Origin: Shewanella fidelis ATCC BAA-318
Lineage (GTDB): Bacteria; Pseudomonadota; Gammaproteobacteria; Enterobacterales; Shewanellaceae
Assembly (NCBI RefSeq): GCF_000518605.1
Contig: NZ_JADX01000005.1
Location: 434,001-498,000, forward strand
Length of the DNA: 64,000 bases
Reading direction: 5' to 3'
The notes under the pieces are model-generated. The model did no database searches. It was not told the DNA's origin and saw nothing but the letters and a program-made list of their open reading frames with translations. Position numbers and translations under genes: made by a program. Shown here piece by piece: positions 35,761 to 46,038 of the stretch (its first letter is position 1; each line of letters begins with the position of its first letter).

Positions 35761-36489
35761 ATGACAGATCTTGAGCAGCAAGTATTTACTCAAGTACGCG
35801 CCATTATCAGCAATGAAGAGCAGGTAATTGGGCGTAGGGGGATCCTTATCCCGTTGAAAAAAGCCATTATTGCGGATGGTGATATTCGCAATGTTATTGA
35901 TATTGTTTCTTCAGATCCTGCTTTATCGGCCCATTTGCTTTGGCGCAGTAATAGCGCAGATCATGCAGCACCAGAAGCTTCAAAAAACCGTTCCCTTAAA
36001 GATGCACTTGTACGCTTAGGGCAAGTAAACATTTATCGTTATGCGTTTACTTTTTATTTGAAAGAGCGTTTAGATGAGTTGCAAGAACCATATAAAAAGC
36101 TAGTGCAAGGTTATTGGTCATTAAACGAAGCAATCGCAATTGATGCTGTTGATCAGTTGTATCAATTAGATAATGTTAAAATTAACCCTGATGAAGTACA
36201 AACACTTGCTCTGTTCAGTGTGTTTGGTGAAATCATTGCGTTAACGGCGTTCGCTTATTTGAACTCTGAAGGCGGTGAATCTTATCCTATAAGTGCACTT
36301 AAAGCCGTTATTGAAGGACAACAACAGATCTTAACATTAGAGGCATTTGCTTCATTAGGTTTAGATGATGAGCTGCAAACAGAGTTTATGATTGCCCATA
36401 ACTTGCGCTCTACCAACAATGCAGATTCTCCAGGCTTAGTACTTAAACGCGTGCTGGCTAAAAGAGGCTTGTTACTTAAGCCGATATGA
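35761..36489 (+). CDS. HDOD domain protein
   Basis: The 242-residue protein matches the HDOD fold, an HD-related all-helical domain without catalytic metal ligands: IRNVIDIVSSDPALSAHLLW, then SLKDALVRLGQVNIYRYAF, ALFSVFGEIIALTAF and so on. HDOD proteins act in signalling, often partnered with cyclic di-GMP or two-component systems. There is no attached output domain. Upstream 258 bases hold no gene. Function is unknown. Confidence 0.75.
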   Translation: MTDLEQQVFTQVRAIISNEEQVIGRRGILIPLKKAIIADGDIRNVIDIVSSDPALSAHLLWRSNSADHAAPEASKNRSLKDALVRLGQVNIYRYAFTFYLKERLDELQEPYKKLVQGYWSLNEAIAIDAVDQLYQLDNVKINPDEVQTLALFSVFGEIIALTAFAYLNSEGGESYPISALKAVIEGQQQILTLEAFASLGLDDELQTEFMIAHNLRSTNNADSPGLVLKRVLAKRGLLLKPI

Positions 36490-36496
36490 GCGTCTG

Positions 36497-36530
36497 ACTA
36501 AAAAGCCTGCATTTGCAGGCTTTTTAGTTT
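36497..36530. terminator. Bidirectional terminator between HDOD gene and metR
   Basis: Long stem ACTAAAAAGCCTGC/GCAGGCTTTTTAGT with loop ATTT; A-rich and T-rich sides serve both strands. Confidence 0.85.
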
Positions 36531-36542
36531 TCAATAGTTAAG

Positions 36543-37445
36543 CTAGTTAATTTTCTGCTTAGCTAATCCCTCTGCTGCAACTAACTCTAACCAGTGTTGT
36601 GCTAAACGAGCATTGGCACCGTTACGACGATATGCGCCAAATAATGGGCGTTTCAAACCTTCTTTGCCTAGTCTTATGCTAGTTAAGCTGAGTCCATGGG
36701 CCTCGCTAATTGACCAATTAGGCAGTGCGGCAATACCGTCTTTACAAGCGATGCGCTGCAATAGCATCATGGTTAAATCACAGGTCACTTGCGGGCCAGC
36801 TTTGACACCGGCAGGCTCTAAGAAGTGACGGTAAATATCTAAACGTTCAAGTGATACTGGATAGCTGAGGATAGGTAACTCCGCTAATTGTTGCGGGGTA
36901 ACGAATGGTTGATCTGCCAGCGGGTGATCACTAGCAACCACCAATCTCACTTCGAAATCGAACAGGTGTTGATAAGCAATTTCTTGACCGGGCACGGGAT
37001 CTGAGGTCAATACCACATCTAACTCACCTTGCTCTAGTGCATTGAGTGAGTCGAAAAGGTGGCGGCTTGATAAGTCGAGATCCGCTTGTGGATATTGCTG
37101 ACGGAATTGCTCGATGACCGGCATTAACCAACGAAAACAGCTATGACATTCGATACCAACGCCTAAATGATTATCGCCGTCTTCTAATCCTTTTTTTAAG
37201 TCAAACTCAGTTTCAATTACTTTCGGCAAAATATCTTCTGCCAAATTTAGTAGGCGGGCACCTTCTTGAGTAAATGAAAGCGGCTTACTTTTGCGCACAA
37301 AGATTGCGGAGTTGATTCGAGTCTCTAACTCTTTAATTTGATGCGACAATGCCGACTGAGTGACGAAGCGTTTCTTAGCAGCCCCAGCGAGGCTGCCGCT
37401 TTCTTTTAGGGCAACTAAGGTACGTAAATGTCTAAGCTCTATCAT
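36543..37445 (-). CDS. metR: Methionine regulator MetR (LysR family)
   Basis: The 300-residue protein aligns with MetR along its length: MIELRHLRTLVALKESGSLA and KRFVTQSALSHQIKELE (DNA-binding helix), then GVGIECHSCFRWLMPVIEQF, characteristic of MetR. MetR uses homocysteine as co-activator and drives metE, metH and others. A MetJ box and a MetR-consensus site lie upstream. The usual divergent partner, metE, is represented only by a short remnant. Confidence 0.93.
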   Translation of the reverse strand: MIELRHLRTLVALKESGSLAGAAKKRFVTQSALSHQIKELETRINSAIFVRKSKPLSFTQEGARLLNLAEDILPKVIETEFDLKKGLEDGDNHLGVGIECHSCFRWLMPVIEQFRQQYPQADLDLSSRHLFDSLNALEQGELDVVLTSDPVPGQEIAYQHLFDFEVRLVVASDHPLADQPFVTPQQLAELPILSYPVSLERLDIYRHFLEPAGVKAGPQVTCDLTMMLLQRIACKDGIAALPNWSISEAHGLSLTSIRLGKEGLKRPLFGAYRRNGANARLAQHWLELVAAEGLAKQKIN

Positions 37446-37526
37446 TATATCCTCACATGAAATCCGCTCATGTTGCGCTTGAATTCGTTTAGATTGCGAA
37501 TCCTTAGGCTAACACAATAAACTTCT

Positions 37527-37542
37527 AGACGTCCAGACGCCC
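37527..37542 (-). promoter_or_regulatory. MetJ box upstream of metR
   Basis: Two adjacent octamers, AGACGTCC and AGACGCCC, resemble the met-box AGACGTCT in the tandem arrangement MetJ needs. They lie about 82 bases upstream of the metR start. Confidence 0.65.
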
Positions 37543-37586
37543 AGCGATCTGTTTTTGTTATATGTCATTCAGATGGGTACTAACTC

Positions 37587-37599
37587 TGAATTTTGTTCA
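37587..37599 (+). promoter_or_regulatory. MetR binding site
   Basis: TGAATTTTGTTCA fits the MetR consensus TGAAnnTnnTTCA exactly. It sits about 50 bases before the metE remnant, the usual place for activating metE. Confidence 0.65.
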
Positions 37600-37649
37600 T
37601 CTTAACATGAAGTGGTATACAATATTCAATCAAGGTTTAGTGTTTTTTT

Positions 37650-37775
37650 ATGAAGTCTTATTTTCATCTATTCGGCTGCAGTGTTAAGCAGTACTGGAAG
37701 GGCGAACAACAGCAAGCTAAATTAACTGAAATTGCACAAGGATTGTGTCTGTCATCTTCATTGTGGCAGGCATAA
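37650..37775 (+). pseudogene. metE: metE remnant (N-terminal 41 codons)
   Basis: The frame encodes 41 residues. The part VKQYWKGEQQQAKLTEIAQG followed by L and a late Trp resembles the N-terminal helix of cobalamin-independent methionine synthase (pattern ...YWxGxxxxxxLxxxAxxLRxxHW). LFGCSV stands where LGFPRIG should be. Nothing of the remaining more than 700 residues follows. Position, divergent from metR and downstream of a MetR site, is where intact metE normally lies. The match is by eye and short. Confidence 0.5.
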
Positions 37776-37956
37776 ATACACCGAAGGGTTTAACATTTTT
37801 AATAATTTATCTGTGTGTTTTTTAAGCTGTCAGTTTAAAAGTTTTACTGAGTGATGAACTATTTTTGTAAAAGTCCGGTCTTATGCTTAGTACGCCTTAG
37901 CTGAATGCATTATTTAACGAATATTCACAAGAATAGCGGAGTTAATTATCTCTTAT

Positions 37957-38346
37957 TTGCGACTAACAAAAGCAACTAAACACTGGTCCATGATAGTTTT
38001 TACTATGTTGGTCCTTTTGTGCTTAGCGCAAAATAGCGGTGTATTTAGTGCTTTTTCTCAAATAATTTCAGCAAAGAGTGCTGAAATTAGCGTAAATGAT
38101 AGTGCCAGTTTTGCCGTTTTGAGTGATGTAAATGTTGCCCAAGACGCTAAAGTTAAGCAGTGCGAATTATCTGAAAAATCATTAAGAGTTTGCATTGATG
38201 AGCTTCCTGTAATGCCATTATTGGCGTTGCTGTTTATCTGTCCTTTTCTCCCCCCGTCATCGCGTTTATTACAGCGACTGATTGATATTCCTGTACTACC
38301 CAACCCCCGACGAATACACCTTTCTTTGTGCCGTTTTCAAGAATAA
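37957..38346 (+). CDS. Hypothetical protein upstream of the RND pump
   Basis: The frame encodes 129 residues from a TTG, or 118 from the ATG at 37990. It has one N-terminal hydrophobic helix (MIVFTMLVLLCLAQ), a polar middle with two Cys, a second hydrophobic stretch (MPLLALLFICPFL) and a basic end. No good ribosome site is visible for either start. I recognise no family. Position and strand suggest it may be linked to the efflux operon, 300 bases downstream. Confidence 0.4.
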   Translation: MRLTKATKHWSMIVFTMLVLLCLAQNSGVFSAFSQIISAKSAEISVNDSASFAVLSDVNVAQDAKVKQCELSEKSLRVCIDELPVMPLLALLFICPFLPPSSRLLQRLIDIPVLPNPRRIHLSLCRFQE

Positions 38347-38645
38347 AACCTTTCTTCTGTTAAAGAGGGTTAAGGCTTTTGGGGGGCAATTTTGGACCAC
38401 TAAGCTTTAGTTTCACTTATAGCCGGAATGGTATTCAGATAGACATATTAGTCGCTAAATATTGATGTTTTACATTGAATTTTGTTAGCTAATCCTGTCT
38501 GAGTTTTACATTCTTGTTTTGGCGATAGCCCTCTCTATATGCTGTTTTACAGCGTATCTAACCCAATAATTGGTTAATGCATACATTGAGTTGCTTTTGA
38601 AAAAGCACGTATGCAAGCTCGCTCTTGGCGAGAGAAGAGGTAGAT
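38347..38645 (+). other. Gene-free region before the efflux operon
   Basis: About 300 bases without coding signs. It has a hairpin GCTGTTTTACAGC near 38540 and an outer inverted pair GCATAC/GTATGC near 38578-38614, just before the adaptor gene. It presumably holds the efflux promoter. Confidence 0.4.
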
Positions 38646-39815
38646 TTGAATTTAAATAAAATGTTGCTAACAGCCACTGTTGTAACGCCTATGGTTGCAG
38701 TCGCGCTGAACGCTGCCGAAAGCACAGATACAGAGCTATTAAAGGATCGTGGGAGTGTTGACAGTCTCGCTATTGAGGTGAAGGCGACAAGTGTTCTTGA
38801 GCATCAACATCAACATCAGTTTCAAATAAAGGCACGGGTGATTGCAAAAGAAGATGTGGGCTTAAAGGCGCAAGTCAGTGGTTATTTAGTTGATAAACAC
38901 TTTCAAGAAGGTGAGCTTGTTACTCAGGGGCAGCTTTTGTTCTCCCTTGATGATACTCGTTATCAAGCAAAGTTATCTCATGCAAAGTCATTGCTCGCGA
39001 GTGCAGAAGCCAATTTGCATGTTGCTAAGTTGGACTATAAAAGAGGTTTATCATTATTGCCTCAAGCATCCATTAGTAAAGCTGAAGTCGATCGTTTACT
39101 CGCGGAGCAGTTACTTGCTTTAGCGGAGGTTAAATCCGCAAAGTCACAAATCAAGCTTGCTCAGGCAGAGCTTGGCTTTACGCAAATACGTGCGCCATTT
39201 TCAGGAAAAATAAGTAACAGTAAGTCTGCGCTGGGGGAATTAGTATCACCAACTAGTCCTGCGCTGGCTGATTTAGTTAGCGTATCGCCAATGGACGTCA
39301 GCTTTCAAGTCAGTGAAACCCGTTTTTGGCAAGCGAGAAATAAAATAAAGGCCGCAAATGCAGACTTACCTTTGGTGAGTTTACAGTTTATTACGGGTGA
39401 TCATTTCTCTGAGACGGGCAAGATAAGCTATATCGGTAACCGAGTTGATCGCGCGTCTGGCACGGTTGCGGTACGAGCAGAGTTTGATAATAAACAGGGG
39501 AAGTTACTACCCGGTCAATATGTCGAATTGACTGTGACTGATAGCCAAAGCGAGCCGGTACTATTGATCCCGCAACGCGCGTTGCAGCAAGACTTATCAG
39601 GTTTTTATATTTTTGTTATTGGCGCGAATGATACGGTGGAGCGCCGAGATATTGTTGTTAGTGAGCAAGTTAAGTCTCACATTATTGTCAACAGTGGCGT
39701 TGCTCTTGGCGAGAGAGTGATAACCCATGGCTTACAAAAAGTCACAGTAGGAACCAAGGTAAAGGAGTCGTTAGCTGATAGTTATTTGCCCCTGATAACG
39801 GTGGCAAGCAAATGA
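38646..39815 (+). CDS. RND efflux periplasmic adaptor (membrane fusion protein)
   Basis: The TTG at 38646 has AGAGG five bases upstream and gives 389 residues with a signal-like N-terminus ([19 protein letters not shown]). The halves of the lipoyl domain ([20 protein letters not shown] and [12 protein letters not shown]) flank a coiled-coil hairpin (about 115-190), followed by beta-barrel and membrane-proximal domains ([27 protein letters not shown]). This is the AcrA/MexE pattern. It overlaps the pump gene by an ATGA. Confidence 0.88.
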   Translation: MNLNKMLLTATVVTPMVAVALNAAESTDTELLKDRGSVDSLAIEVKATSVLEHQHQHQFQIKARVIAKEDVGLKAQVSGYLVDKHFQEGELVTQGQLLFSLDDTRYQAKLSHAKSLLASAEANLHVAKLDYKRGLSLLPQASISKAEVDRLLAEQLLALAEVKSAKSQIKLAQAELGFTQIRAPFSGKISNSKSALGELVSPTSPALADLVSVSPMDVSFQVSETRFWQARNKIKAANADLPLVSLQFITGDHFSETGKISYIGNRVDRASGTVAVRAEFDNKQGKLLPGQYVELTVTDSQSEPVLLIPQRALQQDLSGFYIFVIGANDTVERRDIVVSEQVKSHIIVNSGVALGERVITHGLQKVTVGTKVKESLADSYLPLITVASK

Positions 39816-42800
39816 TAAGTCAGTTTTTTTTAGATAGACCAAAATTTGCGATAGTACTGAGCTTGATTATTACTTTAGCTGGGATTATTGCTATCCCTAA
39901 CCTAGCTGTGTCGCAGTTTCCGGTGATCACTCCACCGCAAGTGCAAGTGACGGCATCAATGCGCGGTGCCAGTGCTGAAGTGGTTGAAGAGACGATTGCT
40001 AGGCCGATTGAAGACGCCATTAACGGCGTTGAAGATATGATCTATATGAGTTCAAAAAGCAGTAATGATGGCTCTTATCGTTTATCGGTTACTTTTGAAG
40101 TGGGCACCGACCCTAATATCGCTCAAGTTAATCTGCAAAATCGCCTTGCACTCGCCGAGCCTTTGTTACCTAGCGATGTGTTAGCGAATGGTTTAAGTGT
40201 AAAAAAGTATTCACCCGATATTCTTATCATGATCGACTTTACATCTACCGATGGTCAGATAAGTGAGCAGGTGTTATCGAGCTTTGTTGCTTTACAAGTA
40301 ACCGATAAATTGACTCGAATTAAAGGTATTTCGGAGTCAATACTATACGGTAACCGATTCTTGAGTATGCGTTTATGGCTTAACCCAGACAAGATGGCTC
40401 ACCTTAATATTACGGCGGCTGATGTACAACAAGCACTGCTTGAGCAAAATATTCAAGCGCCACTTGGGAGCGTTGGGGCAAGGCCGAATAATGCGCCTAT
40501 CGAGTTACAGTATTCATTACTGACTCAGGGGCGTTTATCAACTGTTGAAGAGTTTGAAAACGTTATCTTACGCGCTAATGTTACTGGGCAAACTGTTTAC
40601 CTTAAAGATGTTGCTGAAGTGGCATTAGGCCAAGAAGATTATGTAGGGGCAGGGATTAGTGATGGTAAGCCGTCAGCACAGATCCAAGTTACCACGCTCC
40701 CAGGTGCTAACGCGATTGAAGTTGCCGATGCGGTAAAATCAGCATTAAAAGAAATGGAAGCGTTAATGCCTGAAGGGATGATTTATAACACTCAAGTTGA
40801 TACCACATTGTTTGTGACGGAGTCGATAAAGGGCATGTTATGGACTTTAGTGTTCGCCGTAACTTTGGTTGTATTAGTCACTTATCTCTTTTTAGGATCC
40901 ATAAGGGCGACATTAGTCCCCTTGATTGCGATTCCAATTTCAATTGTTGGTAGCTTTGCTTTCATGTTAGTCGCTGGTTTTGGTATTAATACCGTGACCT
41001 TATTTGGGTTAATACTCGCGATAGGCATTGTGGTCGATAATGCGATTTTGGTGATTGAAAATGTTGAAGTTAACTTAGTCAATTATCCTAAACTAACGGG
41101 TAAAGCCGCGATTGAAAAGGCGATGCAACAAGTTACTGGACCAATAATCACTTCGACATTGGTGCTATTAGCGGTTTTTATTCCGGTCACTCTACTGCCT
41201 GGTGTAACTGGAATTATGTATCAACAGTTTGCGATGACATTAATTTTTTCATTGATATTGTCTGCGATAGTGGCGCTTACATTAAGCCCTGTTTTATGTT
41301 CATTGCTACTTAAACCCGGTGCACAACATTACCCCAAATGGTATCTCGCTTTTAATCGTTTCTTTGAGCACGTTACAGCAAAATATAGCCGAATTACGCT
41401 GATTTTTATCCGTAAGGGGGCGCTGTTAATTGCTTTGTCTTTTGCAGCATTGCTCGCTTTGGGTTACTTAGGTCAATCGAGTTCGACCAGCTTTGTCCCC
41501 AAAGAAGATAAAGGGATCTTTTTTGTTAATGCAATACTACCCGATGGCGCAAGCTTGAGCCGCACTGAAGCTGTGATTAATAAGGTAGAAACCTTTCTAA
41601 AATCCGAGCCTGGGGTGCGAAATATTGCATCGTCATCGGGCTACTCAGGCTTGTCTGGTTCGATGCAGTCCAATGCAGCGAGTTTGTTTGTCAGCTTAGC
41701 CCATTGGGATGAAAGGGCAAAGATGGATGGAGATCATGGTGTTGATGACATTATTGCTCGAGTTGCAGAGTGGGCAAAACATGATTTGCCAGAGGCTAAA
41801 ATCATTAGCTATGGCCCACCAACGATACCCGGTATAGGCTCTGGAACTGGATTTGAGTTTGCGCTTCAAGATACCTTAGGCCGTGATAAAGCCGAGCTAG
41901 ATAAGGTTATGCAAACATTAATAAAACAGGCTAATGCGCAAGAGGAACTCAGTGGCGTATTTAGCGCTTTTAGAGCCAATGTACCTCACTACTATTTAGA
42001 CATCGATAGACTAAAAGCGAAACAATTAGGCGTGCCATTGTCGGAGTTATTCCTTACCTTGCAAGTCAACTTAGGATCGCTCTATATCAATGATTTTTCG
42101 CAGTTCGGCAAGTCTTTTAAGGTGACCTTACAAGCAGATGGTGCATTTAGAGAATCAATTAAGGATATTGCTCGCTATCAGGTGCGTAGTGTAAGTGGAG
42201 AGATGATCCCATTGAGTACTCTGGTGTCGATTAGCCCCATGTTAGCGCCGGATATTATTTGGCGTTACAACAAGTACAGTGGCGCAATTATCCAAGGTCA
42301 AGCAAGTTCAGGCTTTTCAACCGGGGATGCTATGCAAGCTATGGAAAGAGTGGCTGCAGAGGTGCTCCCACAAGGATATACCTACGAGTGGAGTGGTTTG
42401 TCTTATCAAGAGCGACTGGCTGGGAATATGGCGATATACGCCTTTGGTTTAGCATTGATATTTATTTACTTATTGCTCGTTGCTCAATATGAAAGTTGGA
42501 CTTTACCTTTTGCGATTATTCTCGTGGTGCCGACGGCAATCTTTGGGGGAATGTTAGCGCTTAGATTGGGCGGACTGTCTTTAAGTTTATATGCTCAGAT
42601 AGGTTTGGTTTTATTGATTGCGATGGCGGCCAAAAACGCGATTCTCATTGTTGAATTTTCAAAGCTTAAACGCGAAGCTGGCGCGTCAATTATAGAGGCA
42701 GCAGCGGAAGGTGGCAGAGCTCGGTTTAGGGCGGTAAATATGACGTCATGGTCGTTTATTTTAGGTATCGCTCCATTACTTTTTGCAACAGGTGCTGGCG

Positions 42801-42940
42801 CGGTGGGATTACAAAATATTGGTTTAACCCTTGTTGGCGGCTTATTGAGTGTATTGCTTATAGGCTCATTTTTTGTACCTGGATACTACGCATTAATTCA
42901 AGCTTCAAAGGAGAAGTTTACGGGGCGGTTTATAAAGTGA
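39812..42940 (+). CDS. RND multidrug efflux pump, inner-membrane subunit (HAE1/AcrB type)
   Basis: The 1042-residue protein has the duplicated RND layout: first helix after [15 protein letters not shown], a large porter domain, helices 2-6 (including [15 protein letters not shown] with the proton-relay Asp), a second porter domain and helices 8-12 ([14 protein letters not shown]). It exports drugs or other amphiphiles with the adaptor encoded just upstream. No outer-membrane TolC-type partner is in the operon, so it must use one from elsewhere. Substrate unknown. Confidence 0.92.
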   Translation: MISQFFLDRPKFAIVLSLIITLAGIIAIPNLAVSQFPVITPPQVQVTASMRGASAEVVEETIARPIEDAINGVEDMIYMSSKSSNDGSYRLSVTFEVGTDPNIAQVNLQNRLALAEPLLPSDVLANGLSVKKYSPDILIMIDFTSTDGQISEQVLSSFVALQVTDKLTRIKGISESILYGNRFLSMRLWLNPDKMAHLNITAADVQQALLEQNIQAPLGSVGARPNNAPIELQYSLLTQGRLSTVEEFENVILRANVTGQTVYLKDVAEVALGQEDYVGAGISDGKPSAQIQVTTLPGANAIEVADAVKSALKEMEALMPEGMIYNTQVDTTLFVTESIKGMLWTLVFAVTLVVLVTYLFLGSIRATLVPLIAIPISIVGSFAFMLVAGFGINTVTLFGLILAIGIVVDNAILVIENVEVNLVNYPKLTGKAAIEKAMQQVTGPIITSTLVLLAVFIPVTLLPGVTGIMYQQFAMTLIFSLILSAIVALTLSPVLCSLLLKPGAQHYPKWYLAFNRFFEHVTAKYSRITLIFIRKGALLIALSFAALLALGYLGQSSSTSFVPKEDKGIFFVNAILPDGASLSRTEAVINKVETFLKSEPGVRNIASSSGYSGLSGSMQSNAASLFVSLAHWDERAKMDGDHGVDDIIARVAEWAKHDLPEAKIISYGPPTIPGIGSGTGFEFALQDTLGRDKAELDKVMQTLIKQANAQEELSGVFSAFRANVPHYYLDIDRLKAKQLGVPLSELFLTLQVNLGSLYINDFSQFGKSFKVTLQADGAFRESIKDIARYQVRSVSGEMIPLSTLVSISPMLAPDIIWRYNKYSGAIIQGQASSGFSTGDAMQAMERVAAEVLPQGYTYEWSGLSYQERLAGNMAIYAFGLALIFIYLLLVAQYESWTLPFAIILVVPTAIFGGMLALRLGGLSLSLYAQIGLVLLIAMAAKNAILIVEFSKLKREAGASIIEAAAEGGRARFRAVNMTSWSFILGIAPLLFATGAGAVGLQNIGLTLVGGLLSVLLIGSFFVPGYYALIQASKEKFTGRFIK

Positions 42941-43009
42941 TTATGGAGCATAGCGCGATGACAAAATATCAATTAAATGTTCACTATTTTCAGTGTGTAG
43001 GAGAGTCAA

Positions 43010-45079
43010 TTGAAGTTTCTTAAATCAATATTTTTGATTTTGTTAGCCTTATTAGCAATTAGTAATAGTGCAATAGCTATCGCTCAATCAACCGGATGGC
43101 TAGAGAACCCAAATCACCCACCAGTGAAAGTTAAATTTATGCTTACTGGTGAGTTAGATGAAGCAACCAACACCTTGCCTGGCGTATTAGAGGTGCAACT
43201 TGATGGTGACTGGAAAACTTATTGGCGTAGCCCTGGTGAGGGCGGTATTGCGCCTAGTATCGACTGGAGCGGCTCAACTAACCTTGAGGAAGTGGACTGG
43301 CAATGGCCTGCACCTGAGCAGTTTTCGTTACTTGGCTTACAAACGTTTGGTTATCACAATCAAGCGACATTCCCGATCTCAGTTAAAGTGGATGATGCCA
43401 ATAAACCGACCCATTTGCAGGGGAAGTTTACGCTGTCGTCTTGCACCAATGTGTGCGTATTAACAGACTATGAAATTAACCTCGATATTAATCCTGACAC
43501 CATGACGGGCGATGTCGATGCGATGTTTGCCTACAATAAAGCGCAATCCTTAGTGCCGCAAAAAAGCACGAATGCGAGCCTGGATATTGGCTGGGACGCA
43601 GCGGCTAAACAGCTACAAATTGAGATGGATGGTAATGGCTGGGTAATGCCTAAATTCATTATTGATGGCGAGCCAGATACCACATTTAAGTTTGTGCGTT
43701 TTGAGCGTTTTGAAACAGATTCCGCGGCTAATAAATTGCGCGTAGTGTTTGATGCATCAAGCTGGTTGGGCGATCCAGAGTTAATTGGTAAATCACTTAA
43801 CCTTACTGTTATTGGCCATGATAAATCTGCAGAGTATCGCGCCGACGTGACAGCAACCACAGTACAAGCTAGCGCTTCATCTTTACTACAGATCTTGCTG
43901 GTAGCGCTACTCGGCGGTTTAATTCTTAACGTAATGCCATGTGTATTGCCTGTCCTTGGCATGAAACTTAGCTCTGTGATAGCAGCGCCAAACCTACAGA
44001 AAAGCCAAATCCGTAAACAATTTATCGCTTCAGCTTTGGGGATTTTAGTTTCGTTTTGGATCTTAGCCGGCTTTATTCTAGTGCTTAAATTTACCGGCCA
44101 AGCGATAGGCTGGGGCGTGCAGTTCCAAAACCCTTGGTTTATCGGTTTTATGGCTGTGGTGACCTCTGTGTTTGCCCTAAATATGCTGGGGGCATTTGAA
44201 ATTAATTTGCCATCAAGCCTGCAAACTAAGCTGGCAACGACAGGCGGTAATGATCACAAAGGTCATTTTTTACAAGGTATGTTTGCTACCTTATTGGCGA
44301 CTCCGTGTAGCGCGCCTTTCCTGGGCACAGCTGTTGCCTTTGCACTCGGTGCCGACGTATTGAGCTTATTTGTTATTTTTAGCGCACTGGCGTTAGGTAT
44401 GGCGTTGCCTTGGTTGTTAGTTGCTGCATTTCCGCAAATAGCGAGTTACTTCCCGAAACCGGGTCGCTGGATGAACGTGGTCAAAATCGTGTTCTCAGGC
44501 TTGCTGTTATTAACCAGTTTGTGGCTTATCAGCCTGCTAACTAACTTTGTTGCGGCTAGCTTTTTGTGGGCTACTGCAGCTGCTTTAATCTTAGTATTTT
44601 TAGTTGTTATGGCCAAAATACAGGGTAAAGCTGCAGTAATTGCCAGCATCAGTATTGGTATTGCTGCTTTTGCTATTGCTGCGTTTGCAACTTCTGATAG
44701 ATGGGCGCAGCCGCTGCCTACCGATCTTGATTGGCAAACGCTTAATGAGCCTGAGATAGCCAAGCAAGTCGCTGCGGGTAAAACCGTATTTGTCGATGTA
44801 ACTGCTGACTGGTGTATTACCTGTAAAGCCAACAAGGTTGGGGTGATCCTGCAAGATCCGGTTTATAGCCAGCTTAAAGCCGATGAGATGGTATTGATGG
44901 TAGGGGATTGGACTAAACCATCGAAGCCGATTACCGACTATCTGCAAAGCCATAATCGATTTGGGGTGCCATTTAATGTGGTGTATGGCCCGAGCGCGCC
45001 CGATGGCATAGAGCTGCCAGTGATCTTATCAAGCACTGATGTCATTAATGCGATTAATACCGCATCGGCTAAGTTCTAA
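43010..45079 (+). CDS. scsB: ScsB, DsbD-like membrane thiol-disulfide transporter
   Basis: The start is a TTG with AGGAGAG upstream (689 residues). It has a signal peptide, an N-terminal periplasmic domain with SCTNVCVLTDYEI, a central domain of about eight helices with two redox Cys (NVMPCVLPVLGMKL and TPCSAPFLGTA), and a C-terminal thioredoxin domain with the CxxC motif WCITCKAN. ScsB carries electrons from the cytoplasm to periplasmic ScsC/ScsD. The operon scsBCD is linked to copper tolerance and protein-thiol repair in enterics. It lies 69 bases behind the RND pump. Confidence 0.87.
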   Translation: MKFLKSIFLILLALLAISNSAIAIAQSTGWLENPNHPPVKVKFMLTGELDEATNTLPGVLEVQLDGDWKTYWRSPGEGGIAPSIDWSGSTNLEEVDWQWPAPEQFSLLGLQTFGYHNQATFPISVKVDDANKPTHLQGKFTLSSCTNVCVLTDYEINLDINPDTMTGDVDAMFAYNKAQSLVPQKSTNASLDIGWDAAAKQLQIEMDGNGWVMPKFIIDGEPDTTFKFVRFERFETDSAANKLRVVFDASSWLGDPELIGKSLNLTVIGHDKSAEYRADVTATTVQASASSLLQILLVALLGGLILNVMPCVLPVLGMKLSSVIAAPNLQKSQIRKQFIASALGILVSFWILAGFILVLKFTGQAIGWGVQFQNPWFIGFMAVVTSVFALNMLGAFEINLPSSLQTKLATTGGNDHKGHFLQGMFATLLATPCSAPFLGTAVAFALGADVLSLFVIFSALALGMALPWLLVAAFPQIASYFPKPGRWMNVVKIVFSGLLLLTSLWLISLLTNFVAASFLWATAAALILVFLVVMAKIQGKAAVIASISIGIAAFAIAAFATSDRWAQPLPTDLDWQTLNEPEIAKQVAAGKTVFVDVTADWCITCKANKVGVILQDPVYSQLKADEMVLMVGDWTKPSKPITDYLQSHNRFGVPFNVVYGPSAPDGIELPVILSSTDVINAINTASAKF

Positions 45080-45189
45080 CAGTGGCTGTACGGCTTAGAC
45101 GCCTTATCGCATATCTATTGCAGCCTTGAGTTTAAACAGGGCTGCTACCCTACTTTTTGAGTGGCAATAGCGGCTCGAGTGAGACTTTT

Positions 45190-46038
45190 ATGACAAACCA
45201 AATGAAAAAATCAATAAACAAAAATGAATTAATAACTGCCAAATTAACCGGTTTTAGCAAGAAGACGGCTTTGACCTTTATCGGATTACTTAGCCTAACC
45301 GCCATAGGCTTTCTCGGTAGTCAGTTAGCCACAAGTCAGTTTGTTAGCGCTAACGATGCGAGCTTGTCAGCAGCACAGCAGCAAGAGGTTAAAGCGATAG
45401 TCAAAGAGATGCTAATTAACGATCCAGAGTTGCTAAAAGAAGCGTTTATTGCTCTACAAACTCGCGAGATGATGCAACAGCAAGCTGGGGTTGAGCAAAT
45501 TATCGCCGCCAATCAACAAGCATTATTTGCCACGCCAACTGATCCGTGGAAAGGCGCAGAAAACGGCGACATCACTATGGTGTATTTTACCGATTTTAAC
45601 TGCCCTTATTGTAAACAGTTAGAACCTGAATTAGATAAATTAATGGCAGCGTTTCCACAGCTTAAAATCATTATCAAAATGGTGCCTCTGCAAGGGCAAA
45701 GTGCAGTCGATGCGGTAGACTTTGCTCAAACGGTTTGGCTCAATGAACCTGAGAAATACTTGAAGGTAAAAGATACCTTAATGTCTGCGCCACGCAGGTT
45801 AGATAGCCAAGCGATTGCTAAAGTGGCGAGTATGACAGGCACCACTCAATGGCTCAATAACACTGATAGCAGAGTTGCTGACGCTGTGTCTGATAACTTA
45901 GATCTAATGCGAACGCTGCGTATTGGCGGCACACCAAGCATGGTGATTGGTGATCAAATAATCGCTGGTCTTGTGCCGTTTGAGCAATTAAAGCAGCAGG
46001 TTGAACTGGCATTAGAGGCGCAAAATGGCAAAAAATAA
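45190..46038 (+). CDS. scsC: ScsC-like periplasmic DsbA-family protein
   Basis: From the ATG at 45190 the product is 282 residues; a TTG 33 bases upstream is less likely. A membrane segment (TALTFIGLLSLTAIGFLGS) anchors or exports it. Then comes a helical region, typical of the trimerising stalk of ScsC, and a DsbA-like domain with FTDFNCPYCKQLE and the cis-Pro loop IGGTPSMVIGD. It should act as a disulfide isomerase or reductase kept reduced by ScsB. Confidence 0.83.
   Translation: MTNQMKKSINKNELITAKLTGFSKKTALTFIGLLSLTAIGFLGSQLATSQFVSANDASLSAAQQQEVKAIVKEMLINDPELLKEAFIALQTREMMQQQAGVEQIIAANQQALFATPTDPWKGAENGDITMVYFTDFNCPYCKQLEPELDKLMAAFPQLKIIIKMVPLQGQSAVDAVDFAQTVWLNEPEKYLKVKDTLMSAPRRLDSQAIAKVASMTGTTQWLNNTDSRVADAVSDNLDLMRTLRIGGTPSMVIGDQIIAGLVPFEQLKQQVELALEAQNGKK

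Larger units (their letters stand above)
37446..37956. other. metR upstream region, largely non-coding
   Basis: About 510 bases hold the metR control sites (MetJ box, MetR site), a 41-codon metE remnant and then about 180 AT-rich bases with nothing recognised before the next possible gene. Confidence 0.6.
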
